Source of the DNA: Sphingomonas sp. Root720
GTDB taxonomy: Bacteria; Pseudomonadota; Alphaproteobacteria; Sphingomonadales; Sphingomonadaceae
DNA: 64,000 nt
Assembly (NCBI RefSeq): GCF_001428605.1
Contig: NZ_LMID01000010.1
Span: 537,195 to 601,194, forward strand
Direction: 5' to 3'
The notes beneath the pieces are model-generated. The model saw nothing but the letters and a program-made list of their open reading frames with translations. It searched no databases and was not told the origin of the DNA. This document shows positions 1 through 8,304 of this stretch, one piece after another. Both the position numbers and the translations under genes were made by a program. Position 1 is the stretch's first letter. Each line of letters starts with the position of its first letter.

Positions 1-5
1 TGAAA

Positions 6-33
6 CGTCGTCCCGGCGAAGACCGGCATGACG
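6..33. repeat. REP-like imperfect palindrome
   Basis: Short extragenic palindrome with outer CGTC/GACG arms and inner CCGG/CCGG arms around a purine-rich loop. It belongs to the same loose family as the hairpins near 16531 and 43724, all with a CCGGCGAA-type core. It lies just upstream of a small gene and codes for nothing I can see. Confidence 0.5.
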
Positions 34-71
34 CAGAGGGGCTGGCCGGCGCACATGCAGAGGATCGAGCG

Positions 72-308
72 ATGACGACGACCGACACCGAAACGACCAC
101 GGGCCCGGCCTGCCCCTTCTGCGGCGCGGCGTGGAGCGCGGCGATGCTGGAGCAATATGATCGCTTCACGACCGCATCAAGCTGCGCCTGCTGCGCGGGA
201 GAGACCCATCCCGATCCTTCGCCGGCGGTTCAGCACCCGCCCGAGGACATCAGCTGCACCGCCTGCGGGCGGGCCATCTATCGCGCGATGCCCGCCGCCA
301 CGCGCTGA
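72..308 (+). CDS. small cysteine-rich zinc-ribbon-like protein
   Basis: Predicted protein of 78 residues with three paired-cysteine knuckles: CPFC near residues 14-17, CACC near 38-41 and CTAC near 62-65. The spacing suggests a small zinc-binding protein, but I do not recognise a family. A GAGG ribosome-binding site lies a few bases before the ATG. It sits 24 bp upstream of the amidohydrolase on the same strand, so it may be the first visible gene of that transcription unit. Its role is unknown. A rubredoxin-like or accessory zinc protein for a neighbouring enzyme are possibilities. Confidence 0.6.
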   Translation: MTTTDTETTTGPACPFCGAAWSAAMLEQYDRFTTASSCACCAGETHPDPSPAVQHPPEDISCTACGRAIYRAMPAATR

Positions 309-332
309 CCCTTTCGAAAGACCGCATAATCC

Positions 333-1208
333 ATGAAGACCGCTCCTTTCCCGATCGTCGACGGCCAGATCCACCAGCCCTCGCCGCCGCTGCCGGTCGG
401 CGACGACCTGTCCGACAGCGCTAAACTGCTGATCAACGTCGAGATCGCGCGCGAAGCGATGGACAGCGTCGGGGTCGACGCGGCGCTGGTGGTCGCGGCG
501 CTGCCCTATATCGACGCCTGCGTCGCCCGCTATCCCGATCGCTTCATCGGGGTCGAGACCTTCGCCGCGACCGGGGCCGACCTCGCCGCCGCGGTCGAGC
601 GGGCGCGGGGCGATGCGCGGCTGGTCGCCGGCCGGCTGCTCGTCACCGACTTCCGCACCACCGAATTGTCGCCCGGCTTCACCTCGGGCGGCATGGACGC
701 CGGGTTCGCGGCGGCCGAGCGGGTGGGACTGCCGCTGTTCCTGTCGACCCATGGCCAGGCAGCGGCGATGCGCCCGCTGATCGAGAAGCATCCCGGCCTG
801 ACCGTGATCATCGACCATCTCGGCGTCAGCCAGCACCCGGTCTCGCCGGCGCGCGACGACCCGTGGGACCGGCTCGACGGACTGCTCTCCCTCGCCGACC
901 TGCCCAATGTCCACGTCAAGCTGTGCGGCATCCCGCTGCTGTCGGACGAGGCCTATCCCTTCGCCGACACCTGGCCGAACCTGCACCGCGTGATCGCCGC
1001 CTTCGGCGCCGACCGGCTGCTCTGGGCGAGCGACTATACGCGACTGCGCCTCGCCGATGCGCGCGGGCCGAACCGCAACCGCGGCTGCCTCTACAGCGAG
1101 AGCCGCGACATGCTGCTGCACAGCGCGGAGATCGACGAGGCGGCCAAGGCCGCGATCTTCGGCGGCACCGTGAAACGCGTCCTGGGCTGGGCCCCGCCGG
1201 CCGCCTGA
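333..1208 (+). CDS. amidohydrolase family (amidohydrolase-2) metal-dependent hydrolase
   Basis: Product of 291 residues of the amidohydrolase-2 type, the TIM-barrel family that includes lactonases and decarboxylases acting on ring-fission products such as 2-pyrone-4,6-dicarboxylate. The N-terminus has VDGQIHQPSP, a changed form of the usual metal-binding DxHxH strand: a single His is visible where two are expected. Later pieces fit the fold: STHGQ near 150, IIDHLG near 165, KLCG near 195 and the terminal barrel Asp in LLWASDYTR near 237. It precedes a SMP-30 lactonase gene by about 120 bp. Lactone or acid hydrolysis in the local catabolic pathway is likely, but the substrate is unknown. Confidence 0.8.
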   Translation: MKTAPFPIVDGQIHQPSPPLPVGDDLSDSAKLLINVEIAREAMDSVGVDAALVVAALPYIDACVARYPDRFIGVETFAATGADLAAAVERARGDARLVAGRLLVTDFRTTELSPGFTSGGMDAGFAAAERVGLPLFLSTHGQAAAMRPLIEKHPGLTVIIDHLGVSQHPVSPARDDPWDRLDGLLSLADLPNVHVKLCGIPLLSDEAYPFADTWPNLHRVIAAFGADRLLWASDYTRLRLADARGPNRNRGCLYSESRDMLLHSAEIDEAAKAAIFGGTVKRVLGWAPPAA

Positions 1209-1326
1209 TCCGCTCCCGCATTATCAGCCAGGCGAATATTCCTTTACAAATCCCGTTCAACATGGCAGCAAGGCTGTTATCAGCTAAGCTGTCATTATAT
1301 GCAACGGAGAGGGATAGTCACCGGCC

Positions 1327-2250
1327 ATGCCGATCGAACGGCTCCATGCGGCGCTCGACGCCATCGTCCCACCCGGCTGCGACTCGGAAGAACTGGGCCG
1401 CGGCTTCGGCGGACCGACCGGTCCGGCCGAAGGACCGGTCTGGATCGCAGACGGCGGCCATCTGCTGTTCAGCGACATCCACAATAGCCGCCGCATGCGC
1501 TGGGACCGGCAAGCCGGGATCAGCGTCGACAAGGAAGACACGAAGAACGGCAACGGCCAGACCCTCGACCGCGAGGGCCGACTGGTCGTTTGCCACCATT
1601 TCAGCCGCTGCGTCGACCGCGAGGAGAAGGACGGCAGCATCACCGTCATCGCCGACAAATATCGCGGGCTGAAGCTCAACCGGCCCAACGACGTCGTCGT
1701 GAAGTCGGACGGCGCGATCTACTTCACCGATCCGCCGCCCAAGGTGCCGTTCACGCCGGTCGAGCATCCGCCCGAACTGGACGTCGCCGGCGTCTACCGC
1801 GTGTCGCCCGACCTGCAGCGGATCAACATGGTCGTCCGCGACCTGATCAACCCCAACGGCCTGTGCTTCTCGCCCGACGAGAAGATCCTCTACGTCAACG
1901 ACAGCAACCGGCACCGCATGCTGATCATGGCCTATGACGTCGAGGCCGACGGCATGCTCGACCTCGGCAGCGCCCGGCTGTTCTGCGACATGCGCGGCGA
2001 CGACCGTCCCGGCGGCCCCGACGGCATGAAGGTCGACGTCGAGGGCAATGTCTATTGCACCGGGCCCGGCGGCGTCTGGATCATGGATCGCGAAGGCCGG
2101 CATCTCGGCACGATCCTGATCGAGGGCCGCGCCTCCAACCTCAACTGGGGCGATGCCGACTGGCGCACGCTCTACTTCACCGGCGCGCGCAGCCTCCACC
2201 GCATCCGCCTCTCCATAGCGGGCATCCCGGTCCCCCGGGGCGCGCTCTAG
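1327..2250 (+). CDS. SMP-30/gluconolactonase-like (LRE family) beta-propeller hydrolase
   Basis: Protein of 307 residues. It shows the six-bladed propeller signatures of the SMP-30/gluconolactonase family: GPAEGPVW near 36, the metal-site segment LNRPNDVVVKSDGAIYFTD near 116-134, and NPNGLCFSPDE near 178. These enzymes are calcium- or zinc-dependent lactonases. In an aromatic or terpenoid degradation cluster the substrate could be a lactone made by oxygenation. It is followed after 20 bp by the LLM oxidoreductase on the same strand, so the two are probably co-transcribed. The 118-bp leader holds an AT-rich segment (around 1295) and a GAGAGG-type ribosome-binding site. Confidence 0.85.
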   Translation: MPIERLHAALDAIVPPGCDSEELGRGFGGPTGPAEGPVWIADGGHLLFSDIHNSRRMRWDRQAGISVDKEDTKNGNGQTLDREGRLVVCHHFSRCVDREEKDGSITVIADKYRGLKLNRPNDVVVKSDGAIYFTDPPPKVPFTPVEHPPELDVAGVYRVSPDLQRINMVVRDLINPNGLCFSPDEKILYVNDSNRHRMLIMAYDVEADGMLDLGSARLFCDMRGDDRPGGPDGMKVDVEGNVYCTGPGGVWIMDREGRHLGTILIEGRASNLNWGDADWRTLYFTGARSLHRIRLSIAGIPVPRGAL

Positions 2251-2270
2251 CTTTCCGAAAAGGACAGACC

Positions 2271-3578
2271 ATGCAGTTCGGACTTTTCTACGAACATCAG
2301 TCCCCCGCTCCGTTCAGCGCGGAGAAGGATCGCCAGACCTTCCACAATGCTTTGACCGAGCTCGAGCTGGCCGACAAGCTGGGCTACGACTATGCCTGGC
2401 TCGTCGAGCATCATTTCCTCGAGGAATATTCGCACAGCTCGGCGCCCGAGGTGTTCCTCGGCGCGCTGACCCAGCGCACCAAGCGGATGCGGCTTGGCCA
2501 CGGCATCGCGGTGATGCCGCCGAAGATCAACCATCCGGCCCGCGTCGCCGAGCGCATCGCCACGCTCGACCTGCTGTCCAACGGCCGGATCGAATGGGGC
2601 ACCGGCGAGAGCGGCACGGCGATGGAGCTCGAAGGCTTCGGCGTCGACCCCGACGACAAGAAGGAGATGTGGCGCGAGGCGACCGAGCAGTGCGCCAACA
2701 TGCTCACGATGAATCCCTATCCGGGCTATGAGGGCGAGCATTTCTCGATGCCGACCCGCAACATCGTTCCCAAGCCGCTGCAGACGCCGCACCCGCCGCT
2801 GTGGGTCGCCTGCTCGCGCCGCGACACCATCCTCCACGCCGCGCGCAACGGCATGGGCGCGCTGGTGTTCGGCTTCGCCGCGCCCGAACAGGCGGGCAAG
2901 TGGGTCCAGGAATATTACGACATCATCCGCTCGGACGAATGCGTGCCGATCGGTCATGCGGTGAACGCCAATTTCGCCATCGTAACCGCGCTGTCGGTGA
3001 ACAACGACGAGCAGGAGGCGATCCGCCGCGGATCGCAGGGCTTCAAATATTTCGGCTATTCGCTCGGCTTCTATGCCGCCTTCGGCAAGGGCAAGCCCGG
3101 CCACTCGACCGTCTGGGACAATTTCCTGAAGGCCGAGGCGTCGATCGAGGACAATCACGGCAATGGCGGCATCGGCACGCCCGAGCAGGTCTATGAACAC
3201 TGCAAGGCCTATGCCGACGTCGGGGTCGACCAGATCATCTTCGTCCAGCAGACCGGCCCGGCCAATCACGAGCATATCTGCGAATCGCTGGAGCTGTTCG
3301 CCACCACCGCGATGCCGCGCCTGAAGGAGGGCGAGGAGGAGCGGCTGGCGAAGAAGCAGGCCGAGCTCGCGCCCTATATCGAGCAGGCGCTGGCCCGCAA
3401 GCCGCGCATGGCCGAGCTCACGGTCGAGGAGATCGAGGAGGTTCGCAGCTTCGGCCTGCGCCGCAAGGATGCCGGCAGCTTCGTCAACGTCCGCTCGGAT
3501 CGTGGCGGCGGCGTCGCGGTGGTCGCCGAGGACCCGATGGCGCCCGTCGCCGACGATCCCGAGCGCAAGTCGGCCTGA
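2271..3578 (+). CDS. LLM-class flavin-dependent oxidoreductase (bacterial luciferase family)
   Basis: The 435-residue product has the bacterial-luciferase (TIM-barrel, FMN or F420) fold: an MQFGLFYEHQ start, WLVEHHFLEEY near 44, GHGIAVMPPKINHPARVAER near 77-96, NGRIEWGTG near 103 and PHPPLWVACS near 172. Family members are two-component monooxygenases that need a separate flavin reductase, which is not visible here. The ATG at 2271 has the spaced site GAAAAGGACAG just upstream and fits the family N-terminus. The length is slightly above the usual 340-400 because of a charged C-terminal tail. Context points to oxygenation of a cyclic or aromatic substrate. Confidence 0.85.
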   Translation: MQFGLFYEHQSPAPFSAEKDRQTFHNALTELELADKLGYDYAWLVEHHFLEEYSHSSAPEVFLGALTQRTKRMRLGHGIAVMPPKINHPARVAERIATLDLLSNGRIEWGTGESGTAMELEGFGVDPDDKKEMWREATEQCANMLTMNPYPGYEGEHFSMPTRNIVPKPLQTPHPPLWVACSRRDTILHAARNGMGALVFGFAAPEQAGKWVQEYYDIIRSDECVPIGHAVNANFAIVTALSVNNDEQEAIRRGSQGFKYFGYSLGFYAAFGKGKPGHSTVWDNFLKAEASIEDNHGNGGIGTPEQVYEHCKAYADVGVDQIIFVQQTGPANHEHICESLELFATTAMPRLKEGEEERLAKKQAELAPYIEQALARKPRMAELTVEEIEEVRSFGLRRKDAGSFVNVRSDRGGGVAVVAEDPMAPVADDPERKSA

Positions 3579-3582
3579 CCGG

Positions 3583-4149
3583 TCAGGCGGACGGAGCGAA
3601 GAGCTGGTCGAAGCCGCCCGCCTTTATGAAGCCCGCGAGCATCCGGTAATAGCCGGCGATCGCGACCAGCTCGGTGGCCCCGGTGCGGCCGAGCCGCTCA
3701 ACCGCGGCGGCCAGCTCCGCGGGGCCCGCTTCTCCGGCCAGGGCGAGCGCGCGGCACAGCGCGATCACGATCGCAGCCAGTTCCCCCGCCGCCATCGGCG
3801 GGGCATCGGGCAGGGTCGCGGCGATCACGTCCTCCGCGACACCCGCGGCCCGCGCGATCGGGGCGTGGTAATTCCATTCATAGCCGCAGCGGATCGCTCC
3901 GGCGGTGGCGAGGATCGCGATCTCGCGCAGCGCGTCCGGCAGGGCCGACGAGAAGCGGATCACCGCGCCGACATTCTGGATCGCCTCGGCCAGCAACGGC
4001 GCGTCGAGCATCGCCAGGAAGGGACTGGGCACCGCGCCGCGCGGGCCCGCGGCGATCAGGTCGGCGACCCGCCTCTGCTCGGCGGTCGCACCGTCGAGCC
4101 CGGCAGACAGGCCGATCGGCGGCGCGTGCGTCGGATCAGGCATTCGCAT
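3583..4149 (-). CDS. carboxymuconolactone decarboxylase (CMD/AhpD-like) family protein
   Basis: Predicted protein of 188 residues. The segment REIAILATAGAIRCGYEWNYHAPIA has the helix pattern of the CMD/AhpD family. Only the single Cys of CGYEW is present where AhpD has CxxC, so redox activity is doubtful and a decarboxylase-like or unassigned role is more likely. The start was set at 4149 because GGGAG lies seven bases upstream; a second ATG follows two codons later. The gene is divergent from the extradiol dioxygenase with only 68 bp between the two starts, and convergent with the LLM oxidoreductase (4 bp apart). Confidence 0.75.
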   Translation of the reverse strand: MRMPDPTHAPPIGLSAGLDGATAEQRRVADLIAAGPRGAVPSPFLAMLDAPLLAEAIQNVGAVIRFSSALPDALREIAILATAGAIRCGYEWNYHAPIARAAGVAEDVIAATLPDAPPMAAGELAAIVIALCRALALAGEAGPAELAAAVERLGRTGATELVAIAGYYRMLAGFIKAGGFDQLFAPSA

Positions 4150-4217
4150 CAACTCCCTTCGAACGATATTATACAATGGCGAATCAGATCGGCCATGGCC
4201 AGCCCCGGATCGAGAGG
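4150..4217. promoter_or_regulatory. divergent intergenic control region (CMD protein / extradiol dioxygenase)
   Basis: This 68-bp gap must hold both divergent promoters. An AT-rich stretch at 4164-4176 reads TTGTATAATATCG on the minus strand. A similar run, ATGTATGATATTG (10 of 13 identical), lies in the IclR/hydroxylase intergenic region at 6983-6995. A shared site for the IclR regulator is an inference from this resemblance. Confidence 0.35.
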
Positions 4218-5174
4218 ATGAAGGACAGCTTGCTGCAATCGCTGGGCTATATGGGGGTCGAGACCTGCCGGGCGGACGAATGGGCATCTTTCGCCACGGA
4301 CCTGCTCGGCATGCAGATAGCCGATCGCGGCGATCGCGGCTTTACTTTGCGCACCGATGCGCGCGCGGCACGCCTGCTCGTCGACAGCGGAACGCAGGAA
4401 CGGGTCGCCTTCATCGGCTGGGAAGTCACCGATGCCGGCGCGCTGGCCGCCCTCGCCGTCCGCCTGTCCGACGCCGGCCATGCGGTGGCCCCCGGTCCGG
4501 CCGACCTGATCGAGCGGCGGCAGGTCGCGGACCTGCTGATCGCGCATGATCCGCTGGGCAACCGGCTCGAATTCTTCCACGGCGCGGCGGAGGGTGCGAC
4601 CGCCTTCGTGCCCGGCCGCGCGATCAGCGGCTTCCGCACCGGGCCGCTGGGCCTGGGCCATGTCGTATTGACGGCGCGCTCGGTCGAGGCGGTGATCCCC
4701 TTCTACACCGACCTGCTCGGCTTCCGCCTGAGCGATTATGCGCTGCGCCCCTTCCCTGCCTGGTTCTTCCACCTCAACAGCCGCCACCACAGCTTCGCGG
4801 TGATCGGCACGGGCGTCGACGGCTTCCACCACCTTATGGTCGAGCTCGATGCGCTCGACGATGTCGGCCAGGCCTATGACCTCGCCCAGCTCGAGGAGGA
4901 ACGGATCGGCGTGACGCTGGGGCGGCACAGCAACGACCATATGACCTCCTTCTACGCGCGCTCTCCATCGGGCTTCATGATCGAATATGGCTGGGGCGGC
5001 CGCTCGATCGACCCCGAGCGCTGGGAGCCGTTCGAGTGCGATTTCGGACCGAGCTTCTGGGGCCATGAGCGCGACTGGCTCGGCTCCGAGAAGCGCGCCG
5101 AGGCGCGGCAGCTGCGGCTCGCCGCGGCGGCGGCGGGGCGGCGGGCGCCCGATTTCGTGCGCGGCGACGACTGA
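4218..5174 (+). CDS. two-domain extradiol (catechol meta-cleavage) dioxygenase, VOC superfamily
   Basis: Product of 318 residues resembling BphC-type 2,3-dihydroxybiphenyl 1,2-dioxygenases, which open catechols next to the diol using Fe(II). The N-terminal VOC half is catalytically empty (LGYMGVETCRADEW). The C-terminal half carries the 2-His-1-Glu triad: His in LGHVVLTARS, His in GFHHLMVEL and Glu in GFMIEYGWGG. The signature region around SPSGFMIEYGWGG is intact. An upstream in-frame ATG at 4176 would add 14 residues unlike the family; the ATG at 4218 follows GAGAGG and matches the usual N-terminus. The FAH-family gene follows after 16 bp, consistent with processing of the ring-fission product. 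Confidence 0.88.
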   Translation: MKDSLLQSLGYMGVETCRADEWASFATDLLGMQIADRGDRGFTLRTDARAARLLVDSGTQERVAFIGWEVTDAGALAALAVRLSDAGHAVAPGPADLIERRQVADLLIAHDPLGNRLEFFHGAAEGATAFVPGRAISGFRTGPLGLGHVVLTARSVEAVIPFYTDLLGFRLSDYALRPFPAWFFHLNSRHHSFAVIGTGVDGFHHLMVELDALDDVGQAYDLAQLEEERIGVTLGRHSNDHMTSFYARSPSGFMIEYGWGGRSIDPERWEPFECDFGPSFWGHERDWLGSEKRAEARQLRLAAAAAGRRAPDFVRGDD

Positions 5175-5190
5175 CGACGGGGAGACGACC

Positions 5191-6033
5191 ATGAAATTGC
5201 AGAGCTTCGAACGTGACGGCCGCCCCGGCTGGGGCATCGCCGAGGGTGACGGCATCCGCGACATGACCGATAGGTTGCCGGGCATCGGATCGCTGCGCGA
5301 CCTGTTGCGGCAGGATGCGCTCGAAGCCGCCCGCGCGGCCGCGCCGTCGGCCCCGCTGATCGCCGCCGATGCCGTCCGGCTGCTGCCGGTCATCCCCGAT
5401 CCGGTCAAGATCCTGTGCTGCGGGCTCAACTATCACGAGCACCGCATCGAATCGCACAGTCCCGAAGTCGGCCATCCGACCCTGTTCGTGCGCTTCGCCG
5501 ACAGCCAGATCGGCCATGGCGCGGCGATCGAGCATCCGGCGGAGACGCGCAAGCTCGACTATGAGGCCGAGCTGGCGGTCGTGATCGGCACCGGCGGGCG
5601 GCGCATATCGCGCGACGCCGCGATGGACCATGTCGCGGGCTATGCCTGCTACAACGACGTCAGCGTCCGCGACTGGCAGAAGCACACCACCCAGATGACG
5701 CCGGGCAAGAATTTCCCGGCCACCGGCCCCTTCGGCCCCTGGCTGGTGACCCGCGACGAGATCGCAGACCTTGCCCCGTTGCGGATCCGCTGCCGCGTCA
5801 ACGGCACGGTGATGCAGGATGCCCATCTCGGCGACATGATCTTCGACGTGCCGCGCCTGATCGAATATATCTCGACCTTCACGCCGCTGTCGCCCGGCGA
5901 CGTGATCCTGACGGGCACCCCCGGCGGCGTCGGCTTCCGCCGCGACCCGCAGCTCTTCCTGAAGCCCGGCGACCGGGTGGAGGTGGAGATCGAGAAGGTC
6001 GGGCTGCTGGTCAACCCGGTGGTGCAGGGCTGA
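5191..6033 (+). CDS. fumarylacetoacetate hydrolase (FAH) family protein
   Basis: Product of 280 residues with the FAH catalytic core. It contains KILCCGLNYHEHR near 71, the metal ligands in KLDYEAELAVVIG near 117-129, the ARD-like block CYNDVSVRDWQ near 151, and LTGTPGGVGFRR near 237-248. The family cleaves acylpyruvates or acts as hydratase/decarboxylase on meta-cleavage products. Directly behind the extradiol dioxygenase it is the natural candidate for hydrolysis or hydration of the ring-fission product. The ATG at 5191 has GGGGAG upstream; the open frame extends further 5' but overlaps the dioxygenase. Confidence 0.88.
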   Translation: MKLQSFERDGRPGWGIAEGDGIRDMTDRLPGIGSLRDLLRQDALEAARAAAPSAPLIAADAVRLLPVIPDPVKILCCGLNYHEHRIESHSPEVGHPTLFVRFADSQIGHGAAIEHPAETRKLDYEAELAVVIGTGGRRISRDAAMDHVAGYACYNDVSVRDWQKHTTQMTPGKNFPATGPFGPWLVTRDEIADLAPLRIRCRVNGTVMQDAHLGDMIFDVPRLIEYISTFTPLSPGDVILTGTPGGVGFRRDPQLFLKPGDRVEVEIEKVGLLVNPVVQG

Positions 6034-6062
6034 TCCCCCACGCCCCGTTCGTGCCGAGCCGG

Positions 6063-6878
6063 CTATTCGGCCGCCGCCGCGACGGGCGCGCCCAGGCGCA
6101 CGGAAATCCCCTCGGCCGCCTCGATGAGCAGCTTCGACAGCTCCTCCTGCTTCTCGTCGCGCATATATTCGGCCGGGCCGAGCAGGGTGAGCGCGGCGGC
6201 GATCTGGTGGCTATAGTCGAAGATCGGGGCCGAGACGCCCGCGAAATTGCGGTGCAGCATCCCGACCGTCGACGCGAAGCCCTTGGCGCGGACCTCGGCG
6301 AGCTGCGCGGCCACCTCGGCCTTGGCGGGGCGCTTGGCCGGCTTGCGCGCGCCTTCGAACGCCGCCTGGGCGCCCAGCGCCTTCTCGGTCTCCGCCTCGG
6401 GCAGGTGGGCGAGGAAGACCAGGCCGGTGGCTGTGCTGGTCAGCGGCAGGATATAGCCGAGCCGGACCGAGAACGCCCCCTGCAGCGATCCGTCGGCCTT
6501 GGCGACGATGCACGGCCCGCGGTCGCCCCAGAGCGACAGGTAGATCGCGCAGTCGGTGCGGTCGCGCAGATCGCTGATCACGTCCGAGGCGAGTTCGACC
6601 ACGTCGAGCTGGCGGACCGCGGCGAGGCCGAGCTGGATCGCGAAGGAGCCGAGCCCGTAGTGACCGGTCTTCGGATCCTGATAGGCCATCGCCTCGCGCA
6701 CGAAGCTGACCAGGTACAGATGGACCTTGCTCGGCGGCATGCCCGCGCGGCCCGCAATCTCGCGCAGCGGCAGCGGCCCTTCGGCCATGCGCAGCACGCG
6801 CAGCACCCGGAAGCCGACCTCGATCGACTGGACGCGCCTGCGGGATTGCTCGGTATCGCCCGTCGCTGCCTGCACCAT
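6063..6878 (-). CDS. IclR-family transcriptional regulator
   Basis: Predicted protein of 271 residues. An N-terminal winged helix-turn-helix is visible: IEVGFRVLRVLRMAEGPLPL, then LREIAGRAGMPPSKVHLYL. The C-terminal IclR effector domain includes YGLGSFAIQLG and GVSAPIFDYSHQIAAALTL. IclR proteins commonly control nearby aromatic catabolic genes in response to a pathway compound. The open frame continues 45 codons upstream, but the ATG at 6878 fits the family N-terminus and has an AGGAAAG site. It is divergent from the FAD hydroxylase gene, whose promoter contains a perfect palindrome, a likely operator. Confidence 0.88.
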   Translation of the reverse strand: MVQAATGDTEQSRRRVQSIEVGFRVLRVLRMAEGPLPLREIAGRAGMPPSKVHLYLVSFVREAMAYQDPKTGHYGLGSFAIQLGLAAVRQLDVVELASDVISDLRDRTDCAIYLSLWGDRGPCIVAKADGSLQGAFSVRLGYILPLTSTATGLVFLAHLPEAETEKALGAQAAFEGARKPAKRPAKAEVAAQLAEVRAKGFASTVGMLHRNFAGVSAPIFDYSHQIAAALTLLGPAEYMRDEKQEELSKLLIEAAEGISVRLGAPVAAAAE

Positions 6879-6992
6879 CTGCCCTGCTTTCCTGTTGCGA
6901 AGCCTTCCTGCTCCGCGCCCCGCGGTCTGTCCACCCCAGTCATCGCGGGGGTCCGCCGGGCGGTCGCGTCGCAGCTTTGCGAATGTATGATA

Positions 6993-7022
6993 TTGACGAA
7001 CACCGTTCGTCATGATTATGGC
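6993..7022 (+). promoter_or_regulatory. putative promoter with palindromic operator for the FAD hydroxylase gene
   Basis: A perfect 8-bp inverted repeat, TGACGAAC-ACC-GTTCGTCA, spans 6994-7012. It overlaps a TTGACG -35-like hexamer (6993-6998); weak -10-like sequences follow at 7014-7022. The palindrome lies in the divergent region shared with the IclR gene, so it is a good candidate operator. The promoter assignment is inference from position and sequence. Confidence 0.5.
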
Positions 7023-7051
7023 TGGGACAAATAGGAAGGGTGCTCGCGTTC

Positions 7052-8269
7052 ATGAAAAATCTGGGGATCGGGATCGTCGGCGGCGGGATCGGGGGACTGA
7101 CCGCCGCTCTGGCGCTGCTACGCCGGGGCCTCGACGTTTCCGTCTACGAGCAGGCGCCCGAGCTTCAGGAGGTGGGCGCCGGCCTGCAGATCAGCCCGAA
7201 CGGCGTGCGGGTGCTCGCCGCGCTCGGCATCGAGAAGGAGCTGATGGAGATCAGCTTTGAACCGCAGGGCAAGGAAATCCGCCTGTGGAACACCGGCGAT
7301 ACGTGGAAGCTGTTCGACCTGGGCGTCGAATCGGTCGCGCGCTACGGCTTCCCCTACATCACCGTCCACCGCAACGACCTGCACCAGCTGCTGCTGAAGG
7401 CGGTGCTGCGGATCAAGCCGGATGCGGTCCATCTCGACCATCGCTTCGTGTCGGTCGAGCGCAACGACAGCAAGGTGACGCTGGCGTTCGCCGGCCAGCC
7501 CCCGGCCACCTTCGACGTCGTGATCGGTGCCGACGGCGTCCATTCGAAGATGCGCGAGCTGCTGTTCGGATCGGGCCCGGTCCAGTTCACCGGCATCGTC
7601 GCGTGGCGCGGCGTGATCCCGATCGAGCTGCTGCCGCCCGAGCTGGTCAAGCCGGTCGGCGTCAACTGGGTCGGCCCGGGCGGGCATGTGATCCACTATC
7701 CGATCCGCGGCGGCGAGCTGATGAACTTCACCAGCGTCGTCGAGCGCGAGGACTGGCAGGTCGAATCCTGGTCAACCGCCGGCAGCAACGCCGAATATCA
7801 CGCCGACTATCCGGGCTGGCACCCGCAGGTCCACGCCTATATCGAGGCGATTCCGCAGCCCTTCAAACAGGCGCTGATCGCGCGCCCGCCGATGCAGGAG
7901 TGGGTCGCGGGCCGCATCGCGCTGCTCGGCGACGCCTGCCACCCGTCGCTGCCTTTCCTCGCACAGGGGGCGGTGATGGCGCTGGAGGATGCCTGCATCC
8001 TGGGCCGCGCCTTCGAGGAGTTCGACACCGTCGAAGAGGCGCTCGAACGCTATCAGCGCATGCGCATCCCGCGCACGACCCGCGCGGTCAACGGCGCCTA
8101 TGCCAATGTCGAACGCTTCCACAATCCGGCCCTGGCCGAGCCTGCGGGCGCGCAGGTCTATGTCGACACCCAATGGGCGGCCGACAAGGTGGTCGAGCGC
8201 TACGAATGGCTGTTCCGCTACGACGCGACCAGCGTGCCGCTCGACGACGACAAGGTCGTCGCGGTCTGA
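7052..8269 (+). CDS. FAD-dependent aromatic hydroxylase (salicylate/3-hydroxybenzoate hydroxylase type)
   Basis: Product of 405 residues, a group A flavoprotein monooxygenase that hydroxylates aromatic acids or phenols with NAD(P)H and O2. It has the dinucleotide fold GIVGGGIGGLTAALALLRRG at residues 7-26, the FAD/NAD(P)H motif VVIGADGVHSK near 157-167, and the second FAD motif IALLGDACHPSLPFLAQGA near 289-307. It is closest in feel to salicylate 1-hydroxylase and 3-hydroxybenzoate 6-hydroxylase. A GTG at 7040 has no room for a ribosome site; the ATG at 7052 has GGAAGGG upstream. It could supply the catechol cleaved by the nearby extradiol dioxygenase. Confidence 0.88.
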   Translation: MKNLGIGIVGGGIGGLTAALALLRRGLDVSVYEQAPELQEVGAGLQISPNGVRVLAALGIEKELMEISFEPQGKEIRLWNTGDTWKLFDLGVESVARYGFPYITVHRNDLHQLLLKAVLRIKPDAVHLDHRFVSVERNDSKVTLAFAGQPPATFDVVIGADGVHSKMRELLFGSGPVQFTGIVAWRGVIPIELLPPELVKPVGVNWVGPGGHVIHYPIRGGELMNFTSVVEREDWQVESWSTAGSNAEYHADYPGWHPQVHAYIEAIPQPFKQALIARPPMQEWVAGRIALLGDACHPSLPFLAQGAVMALEDACILGRAFEEFDTVEEALERYQRMRIPRTTRAVNGAYANVERFHNPALAEPAGAQVYVDTQWAADKVVERYEWLFRYDATSVPLDDDKVVAV

Positions 8270-8304
8270 CGACGCCCCCTAGAGATTGGCCGAGAGATTC
8301 CATC

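Noticed and set aside
4176-4217. ATG at 4176 as start of the extradiol dioxygenase
   Set aside because: It sits within the AT-rich control region without a ribosome site, and its extra 14 residues are unlike the family.
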